DNA from: JBCDJG01 sp038748065 | GTDB taxonomy: Bacteria > Pseudomonadota > Gammaproteobacteria > Pseudomonadales > Halieaceae | DNA length: 30,460 nt | Direction: 5' to 3' | Assembly (NCBI GenBank): GCA_038748065.1 | Contig: JBCDJG010000060.1 | Coordinates: 1 to 30,460, forward strand | Shown: one piece after another, positions 25,134-30,460 of the stretch | Position numbering within the stretch: position 1 is the first letter of the stretch | How the letters are laid out: each line of letters starts with the position of its first letter | The notes under the pieces: model-generated | What the model saw: the letters and a program-made list of their open reading frames with translations, nothing else | Database searches by the model: none | What the model was told of the DNA's origin: nothing | Position numbers and translations under genes: made by a program

Positions 25134-27224
25134 ATGAAGCGCGACCAGTCCGCTGCCCGCGTAACCGGCCTTGTTATTCTCGCTGGCTCACTCTCGACAG
25201 CCCCCATCAGGGCCGATCACATCGAAGAAACGGTCGTCATCGGCAGCCACGATCGGCGCCAGATTGATGTCGCCGAAGCCATGGTTATCTCACCCGATCC
25301 GGCGCGTTTCTTAAGCCAGGCACCGGGTGCGAACGTCAATGGCAACGGTCCGCTGACCGGGATTCCGCAGTATCGCGGCATGTATGGCGAGCGCGTCGCC
25401 GTCAGCATCGACAGCGCCGCCCTGGCCTCTGCCGGCCCCAACGCAATGGATCCGCCTCTGTCCTACGCAGGCGCGACTCAGCTGGCGTCACTTGAACTCT
25501 ACCGAGGTATTGCACCCGTCAGTGTCGCCCAGGAAACCATTGGCGGCGCAATCAAAGTGGAAACGCGTCGAGGCGAATTTACCGACGGCAATGCCTTCGC
25601 GTTATCCGGTCGAATAGATGGCAGTGCGCAATCAGCGACCAAGGGCTACCAGCTCGGTGCCGGGCTCGACGTCGCCAATCGCAACCATAAGCTCAGTATT
25701 GCAGCTGCACAGCAAGGCGGCGAAGACGGGCGATTTCCGGATGGCGATATAACCCCAACAGAGTACGAACGCGGCCGCATCGATCTCGGATACGGTTGGC
25801 GTGATCGCCGCCAGCAGCTGCAGCTTGATTACAGTCGACTGGAAACGCGCGATGCGGGCACGCCGTCGTTGCCAATGGACATCGACACGATCGACGGCGA
25901 TCTCTACAGCCTGAACTACAGCATCGACGTAGACCCGCAATTCCAGATCGATTTCACCCTGTTCGGCAGCGAGCTTGACCACGGCATGACCAACTATCAC
26001 CTGCGTCAGGCGCCGCCCGAGTCCAGATGGCGACGCAACATTGCAGCCTCCGATAACGCCGGCTTCAAACTGGAAAGCACGCTGTTGGATGGCGAAAGTA
26101 GCTGGATATTTGGTGTCGACGCCCTACGCTCCAGCCATGACTCGGATATCGGCAATCCCAACAACCCCATGTTTTTCGTTCAGAACTTCAATAATGCTGA
26201 GCGCGAAGTGCTCGGCGTGTTTGTCGAACGGCAACAGGCCTTCAGCGGACCCTGGAGCGGTGAATTCGGTATCCGCTTCAATCAGGTCACCATGGACGCC
26301 GACGAAGTAGATGGCACGCCTGCCATGATGATGCCACCGGCTATGGCCTTGAGAGACGCCTTCAACGCAGCCGACCGTGAACAGCGCGACTACAACTTTG
26401 ATGCCGTGGCCAAGGCCTGGTTCAGCGCCAGCGACAGCCTGCAATGGTACGGCGGCGCGGCCTTGAAGCACCGCTCGCCGAGCTACCAGGAACGCTACCT
26501 CTGGCTGCCCCTGCAGTCGACAGGGGGCCTGGCAGATGGCTTCACTTATACAGGCAATATCGACCTGAAACCGGAGGAGTCCACCCAGCTGGAGTTCGGT
26601 TTCGACTACCAGGCTCGGCGCCTCAGTCTGTCGCCCCGCTTCTTCTATAACCGCGTGCATAACTATATACAGGGCACACCAAGTGAAGTCGTGCCGGCGC
26701 TCACTTTCGTGCGCATGATGAACCAGAATAATGGCACCATGAATCCAGACCCGCTGCAGTTCAACAACGTCGATGCCGAGCTATACGGCTTCGACATGGA
26801 CTGGCGATGGGCGATGGGTCAGCAATGGCAGCTATCCGGGCTGGTGAGCTATGTCCGCGGCAAGCGCAGGGATATCGATGACAGTCTCTATCGTATAGCC
26901 CCGCCTAACGCCACCATCCGGCTCGACTATCGCGCAGCCGGCTGGAGCGCTGGCGTCGAATCGGTGCTTTACGCCGCTCAGGACGATATCAGCGAGACGA
27001 ATGCCGAGCAGGAGACAGCGGGCTATGGTGTCGTCAACGCCAGCGCCAGTTGGCAGGCCACCTCCAGTCTGCAACTTGCCGCCGGCGTGGATAACCTCTT
27101 TGACAAACGCTTTGAGGACCATCTGGCTGGCTATAACCGCGCGGTAAATCCAGACCTGGCACGGGGCGAACGCCTCCCTGGGCTTGGCATCAACCTCTTC
27201 GCCAGGGTTTCCTACACCTTCTGA
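25134..27224 (+). CDS. TonB-dependent receptor 3, OprC/NosA (copper-receptor)-like, lacking the ligand Cys
   Basis: The 696-residue product has a signal peptide (cleavage likely after IRA, near residue 27), a TonB box (EETVVIG), and a plug with QYRGMYGERVAVSID (80-93), AGPNAMDPPLSYAG (100-113) and LELYRGIAP. It ends in a barrel with ARVSYTF and terminal Phe. The PNxMDPPxSY signature and length are those of the OprC/NosA copper-receptor group. OprC binds copper through CxxxM and HxM (Cys143, Met147, His323, Met325 by published structure, from memory). Here Met105 and a plausible HGM (His283, Met285) are kept at nearly the same spacing, but the Cys position is Gly101. A Met-rich AMMMPPAM lies at 397-404. 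The ATG has GGAAG upstream. Copper transport is therefore possible but altered; another metal or a peptide-metal complex may be the ligand. Confidence 0.85.
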   Translation: MKRDQSAARVTGLVILAGSLSTAPIRADHIEETVVIGSHDRRQIDVAEAMVISPDPARFLSQAPGANVNGNGPLTGIPQYRGMYGERVAVSIDSAALASAGPNAMDPPLSYAGATQLASLELYRGIAPVSVAQETIGGAIKVETRRGEFTDGNAFALSGRIDGSAQSATKGYQLGAGLDVANRNHKLSIAAAQQGGEDGRFPDGDITPTEYERGRIDLGYGWRDRRQQLQLDYSRLETRDAGTPSLPMDIDTIDGDLYSLNYSIDVDPQFQIDFTLFGSELDHGMTNYHLRQAPPESRWRRNIAASDNAGFKLESTLLDGESSWIFGVDALRSSHDSDIGNPNNPMFFVQNFNNAEREVLGVFVERQQAFSGPWSGEFGIRFNQVTMDADEVDGTPAMMMPPAMALRDAFNAADREQRDYNFDAVAKAWFSASDSLQWYGGAALKHRSPSYQERYLWLPLQSTGGLADGFTYTGNIDLKPEESTQLEFGFDYQARRLSLSPRFFYNRVHNYIQGTPSEVVPALTFVRMMNQNNGTMNPDPLQFNNVDAELYGFDMDWRWAMGQQWQLSGLVSYVRGKRRDIDDSLYRIAPPNATIRLDYRAAGWSAGVESVLYAAQDDISETNAEQETAGYGVVNASASWQATSSLQLAAGVDNLFDKRFEDHLAGYNRAVNPDLARGERLPGLGINLFARVSYTF

Positions 27225-27232
27225 ACTCAGCT

Positions 27233-27271
27233 CGCGCAGGCGCCGAACGCCCCCCGTCCGGCGCCTGCGCG
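27233..27271. terminator. GC-rich hairpin after TonB receptor 3
   Basis: Perfect 13-nt arms at 27233-27245 (CGCGCAGGCGCCG) and 27259-27271 are separated by a 13-nt C-rich loop, 9 bp after the receptor stop. The stem is strong but no U-tract follows, so it may be a weak terminator or an mRNA 3' stabiliser rather than a classical intrinsic terminator. Confidence 0.6.
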
Positions 27272-27380
27272 CAACGCCTCCCCTCTTGGCAAATCGGCAA
27301 ATTAAAACGGCCTATTCCGCCATTGCTGACCGCTGCTGCCCGGCCAACACTGAAGTCATGATGAATCCGGGACACAGGCT

Positions 27381-28562
27381 ATGAAAATCGAACTGACTGA
27401 AGAGCAGCAAAAGCTCGAACTCGACGTGCGCGCCTACATGCGCGGCGTGATGGACGAGGACATGCTGGCCGAACGCAAGGACCCCGAGCTAAAGGAAGGG
27501 GGCGGGCCAGTGTTCCGGAAGAAACTCGCGCAAATGGGCAGTGACGGCTGGATTGGCCTCAGCTGGCCGAAGGAGCTGGGCGGCCGGGAACTGTCCGCCA
27601 TGGAGCAGTATGTTTTTACCAATGAGGTCGTTCGCTCCGGCTTCGCCTACCCCTTCCTTACAACCGAGTCCATCGCCCCGGTCCTTGCAGCCAACGCCAG
27701 CGAGGAAGTCCGGGAGACGGTGGTCAAGTCCATTCTTCGTGGCGAGACCATTATCGCCGTGGGCTACTCCGAACCTGGCGCGGGCACGGACCTCGCCAGC
27801 CTGAAGACTCGCGCCGTTCGCGATGGCGACGATTGGGTTATCAATGGCCAGAAGATGTGGACATCCCTGGCAAACTATGCCGACTACGTATGGCTGGCAG
27901 CACGGACCGATCCCGAGGCTGAGAAACCCCACAAGGGACTGACCATGTTTCTGGTACCTACCTCGGACCCCGGCTTTTCCTGCACGCCGGTACATACGCT
28001 AGGCGTGCGCACCAACGCCACCTACTACAGCGACATTCGTATCCCTGACAGCTATCGAGTTGGTGAAATCAACGCTGGCTGGAAGCTCATTACGGGGCAG
28101 CTCAACATCGAGCGCCTGGCTCTGGTGACGCACGGGCAGGCGGCAACCCTCTACGAGGAGGTCTGCACCTGGGCAGCGGAGACGCCCTCGCCACGCGGCG
28201 GCAAGGTCATCGAGCAGCCCTGGGTGCAACACAATCTTGCCGAGGTACACCGGGGACTGGAAGTGCTCAAGCTCATTTGCTGGAAGCAGGCCTGGGCTAT
28301 GGACCAGGGCACTCTCGGCATGGCAGAGGCCTCTGTGGCCAAGGTTTATGGTTCGGAGTTTCTGGTCGAACTGTACCGCAAACTGCTGGAGATCATGGGG
28401 CAGGCAGGCGCTATTACCGAGGATTCACCCGGCGCGGTACTGCAGGGCAAAATCGAGTTCCGCTACCGCGTTGGGTCCATTCTGACCTTCGGTGGCGGCA
28501 CCAACGAAGTACAGCGCGATATTATCGCCATGGCGGGGCTATGGATGCCCCGCACACGCTAG
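27381..28562 (+). CDS. Acyl-CoA dehydrogenase, first subunit of a tandem pair
   Basis: This 393-residue flavoenzyme starts MKIELTEEQQKLELDVRAYM. It shows the FAD/substrate motif YSEPGAGTDLASLKT (129-143), INGQKMWTS (154-162), GLTMFLVP, SDIRIPDSYRVGEINAGWKL, ERLALVTHGQAATLYEEV, and FGGGTNEVQRDIIAMAGL (GGGTNEVQR at 371-379). Gly occupies the position of the MCAD catalytic Glu, so the base probably comes from another helix, as in isovaleryl-CoA-type enzymes. A second, different acyl-CoA dehydrogenase follows after 25 bp, the arrangement of heteromeric alpha2beta2 enzymes that act on steroid side-chain or other bulky CoA esters in actinobacteria (FadE28/FadE29 type). It follows TonB receptor 3 on the same strand after a hairpin and a 156-bp gap, so co-transcription with it is doubtful. 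The substrate is unknown. Confidence 0.93.
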   Translation: MKIELTEEQQKLELDVRAYMRGVMDEDMLAERKDPELKEGGGPVFRKKLAQMGSDGWIGLSWPKELGGRELSAMEQYVFTNEVVRSGFAYPFLTTESIAPVLAANASEEVRETVVKSILRGETIIAVGYSEPGAGTDLASLKTRAVRDGDDWVINGQKMWTSLANYADYVWLAARTDPEAEKPHKGLTMFLVPTSDPGFSCTPVHTLGVRTNATYYSDIRIPDSYRVGEINAGWKLITGQLNIERLALVTHGQAATLYEEVCTWAAETPSPRGGKVIEQPWVQHNLAEVHRGLEVLKLICWKQAWAMDQGTLGMAEASVAKVYGSEFLVELYRKLLEIMGQAGAITEDSPGAVLQGKIEFRYRVGSILTFGGGTNEVQRDIIAMAGLWMPRTR

Positions 28563-28587
28563 CTCGGCAGAGTAAGGAGACTACGAC

Positions 28588-29724
28588 ATGGATTTTTCGA
28601 TTTCCGAAGACCAACAAAGCGCCCAACAGCTGGCACAGCAAATCCTGACAGACAAGACCGACGCGACACGCCTCGCTGAGATCGAACAGCATCCTGCTCG
28701 CTTCGACCGCGAACTCTGGCAGGCGTTAGCCGACGCTGGACTGCTTGGGCTATCTATCGACGAGCAGTATGGCGGCATGGGGCTAGGCTACTTTGCCCTC
28801 ACCCTGCTGTGCGAGGAGGTTGGTCGAACAGTCGCGCCCATCCCGGTGCTGCCAGTACTCGCCACTGCCGCCACGACCATCCAGCAATTCGGCCCAGACG
28901 CAATGAAAGAAGCCTGGTTACCGGGCATTGCCAGCGGCGATGTGCTGATCGGCGCAGCGCTCGAAGAGTACGGCAATGATGACGCGACCGACCCCGCGGC
29001 TATTGCGACCGCCATTGGCGGCGGCTACCAGCTCAGCGGCACGAAGATTGCGGTCAGCCTGGCGGATAGCTGCTCGCGGGTTCTGCTGTCGGCGCGCGCA
29101 AACGGCGAATTGCTGGCAGTGCTGGTCGACCCACAGGCGGAGGGCGTCAGCCTACAGCCACAGGTGGTCACCAGCGGCGAAACCCGTTTTGAGCTGCGTT
29201 TGGAAAACGTGCTCATCGCCGAATCTGACGTACTGGCCGCCGGGGGTGCAGCCGCCCGTGCGCTGACCTGGGCCATGCAAGCCACGCGCGTAGCCCTGTG
29301 TGCAACAGCGGTCGGCCTCACCGACAAGATGATGCGTATGACCGGGTCCTACACCTCGGAGCGCGAACAATTCGGCCGTGCCGTGGCCACCTTCCAGGCG
29401 GTGAGCCACCGGGTCGCTGATTGCTTCATCGATGTTGAGTGCCTGCGGCTGGTTACGCAGCAGGCGGCATCGCTACTGGACGCCGGCGGCGATGCCACCA
29501 ACGCAGTTCAGGTTGCAAAAGTCTGGTGCGGCGATGTCACCCATCGGGTCAGCCAGGCCTCGCAGCACTGCCACGGCGGTGCCGGCGTAGATCGCGATTA
29601 CCCCCTGCATCGCTATTGTCTGTGGGCGCGGCAGCTGGAGCTGGCAGCGGGATCCGGTGCCAGCCAGCTCGGCGCGCTCGGCGAGAGCATTGCGCAAAGC
29701 TGGCTGAGCAAAGCCAGCGCCTGA
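28588..29724 (+). CDS. Acyl-CoA dehydrogenase-like protein, second subunit of a tandem pair
   Basis: The 378-residue product begins MDFSISEDQQSAQQLAQQIL, has DEQYGGMGLGYFALTLLCEEVGR in the N-terminal helical domain, and SEREQFGRAVATFQAVSHRVAD (about 257-278), the typical FAD-contact segment of the C-terminal domain. However, the middle-domain motif expected as TEPxAGSDxxxxxT is replaced by ALEEYGNDDATDPA (about 124-137), and the catalytic-Glu region reads LELAAGSGASQLG. It therefore may not be active alone and could be the partner of the preceding subunit. GTAAGGAGACTACGAC ahead of the ATG gives a strong ribosome binding site; the gap to the first gene is 25 bp. A weakly active independent dehydrogenase cannot be ruled out. 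Confidence 0.9.
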   Translation: MDFSISEDQQSAQQLAQQILTDKTDATRLAEIEQHPARFDRELWQALADAGLLGLSIDEQYGGMGLGYFALTLLCEEVGRTVAPIPVLPVLATAATTIQQFGPDAMKEAWLPGIASGDVLIGAALEEYGNDDATDPAAIATAIGGGYQLSGTKIAVSLADSCSRVLLSARANGELLAVLVDPQAEGVSLQPQVVTSGETRFELRLENVLIAESDVLAAGGAAARALTWAMQATRVALCATAVGLTDKMMRMTGSYTSEREQFGRAVATFQAVSHRVADCFIDVECLRLVTQQAASLLDAGGDATNAVQVAKVWCGDVTHRVSQASQHCHGGAGVDRDYPLHRYCLWARQLELAAGSGASQLGALGESIAQSWLSKASA

Positions 29725-29743
29725 TTCAGGCCGGACGCTGAGC

Positions 29744-30460
29744 GTGCTTACGGGGCGCGCATCAGGCCACCGCCTCCTGACGGCGATCATTCTGGGCACG
29801 CTATTGTCCCTGTCTACCATGGCAGCGCAAACCGAGCTGCCCAGCTTTGGCGAAGGCAATGCGGTTTCGCTGTCACAGGAATATTTGCTCGGCAGGGCCT
29901 GGCTGATGTCCTTCCGGCGCCAGGCTCCCATCCTTAATGATCCGCTGCTTGAAGACTACGTTGAAGAACTGGTCTATCGACTGGCCGTCAGCAGCCAGCT
30001 ACGCGAGCGAAGGCTGGAGTTGGTGCTTGTCGATAACCGGTCGATTAACGCCTTCGCCGTGCCGGGAGGCGTAGTCGGCGTTCATAACGGACTCATTTTG
30101 CAGGCGGAAACCGAGGCCCAGCTGGCCTCCGTGCTGGGACACGAACTGGCCCACCTGAGCAAGCGGCACTTTTCACGTGGCCTGGAAAACCAACAGCGCA
30201 GTTCAAAGATGAGCACGGCTGGACTGTTGGCAGGGCTCGTCCTGGTCGCCACCGGCGGCGGCGAGGCCGGGATGGCCGCTATGGCGGGCAGTCAGGCTGC
30301 GGCGATGGACAGCCAACTCAGCTACAGCCGATTGCACGAGCAGGAGGCAGACCGGATCGGCATGCAGAACCTGGTAAACGCTGGCATGGACCCGGGCGCA
30401 TCGGCACGAATGTTCGAGATTATGCTGAGAGAGTCCCGCCTGTACAGCCGCCCTCCTGAG
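29744..30460 (+). CDS. BepA-like M48 family periplasmic metalloprotease, N-terminal part (runs off right edge)
   Basis: The frame from GTG at 29744 is open to the window end, 239 codons. It begins with an apparent signal peptide (RLLTAIILGTLLSLSTMAAQ, cleavage near residue 29) and continues ELPSFGEG, EYLLGRAWLMSFRRQAPIL, NAFAVPGGVVGVHNGLI, then the zinc site HELAH (His133, Glu134, His137) and the third-ligand motif HEQEADRIG (Glu201 in EQEAD). This layout matches BepA/YfgC, which degrades stalled LptD and BamA in the periplasm and promotes outer-membrane assembly; TPR repeats should follow beyond the window. The GTG is preferred because the ATG at 29819 would destroy the signal peptide. It lies 19 bp after the acyl-CoA dehydrogenase stop, so transcriptional read-through is likely. 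Confidence 0.9.
   Translation, partial: MLTGRASGHRLLTAIILGTLLSLSTMAAQTELPSFGEGNAVSLSQEYLLGRAWLMSFRRQAPILNDPLLEDYVEELVYRLAVSSQLRERRLELVLVDNRSINAFAVPGGVVGVHNGLILQAETEAQLASVLGHELAHLSKRHFSRGLENQQRSSKMSTAGLLAGLVLVATGGGEAGMAAMAGSQAAAMDSQLSYSRLHEQEADRIGMQNLVNAGMDPGASARMFEIMLRESRLYSRPPE

Overview
The window looks like chromosomal DNA of a heterotrophic, probably marine, gammaproteobacterium. The family level is only an inference, but an OM60/NOR5 (Halieaceae)-like relative would fit. Support comes from the order DUF1820 - miaB - ybeZ(phoH) - ybeY - corC - lnt - leuS - lptE - holA, which is a conserved pseudomonad/gammaproteobacterial block, together with cmoB, a LexA-type SOS box, several TonB-dependent receptors and several acyl-CoA dehydrogenases. 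GC content is high in nearly all genes. I saw no rRNA, tRNA, CRISPR array, transposase or phage gene.

Layout. (1) 1-4174: minus-strand 5' part of an aromatic/aspartate aminotransferase and a PepD-type dipeptidase, a weakly supported small ORF, a minus-strand alpha/beta hydrolase, and plus-strand cmoB for tRNA wobble-uridine modification. (2) 4175-4509: a gene-free spacer with two related long hairpin elements that share a 52-nt core but have unrelated self-complementary arms. (3) 4510-7481, minus strand: a Lon-family protease that looks like the second (AsrA-like) Lon, and a DUF1820 protein. (4) 7728-17147, plus strand: housekeeping genes for tRNA modification (miaB), 16S rRNA maturation (ybeZ, ybeY), envelope maintenance (corC, lnt, lptE), leucyl-tRNA synthesis (leuS) and replication (holA), with many start/stop overlaps that suggest operons. 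(5) 17220-17998: a near-perfect LexA box driving an ImuA/SulA-like SOS gene whose 3' end overlaps the next gene.

(6) 17975-29724 is the more variable, catabolic part. It has an acyl-CoA dehydrogenase and TonB receptor pair in a tight minus-strand operon, and a secreted protein ending in a run of 15 Asp encoded by a (GAC)15 microsatellite. A second TonB receptor is convergent with that gene and shares a bidirectional terminator. A third TonB receptor, on the plus strand, resembles the OprC/NosA copper-receptor family but has lost the copper-ligand Cys. Two unlike, adjacent acyl-CoA dehydrogenases follow, resembling the heteromeric pairs used on steroid side chains and similar bulky CoA esters. 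(7) From 29744 to the right edge lies the start of a BepA-like M48 periplasmic metalloprotease.

My reading of region 6 is uptake of a scarce or hydrophobic nutrient across the outer membrane coupled to beta-oxidation-like degradation, plus a separate metal-related receptor. The substrate cannot be read from the sequence. I did not find a clearly new defence or mobile system. The most unusual structures are the paired hairpin elements, the Cys-less OprC-like receptor, the poly-Asp protein and the orphan SOS gene.
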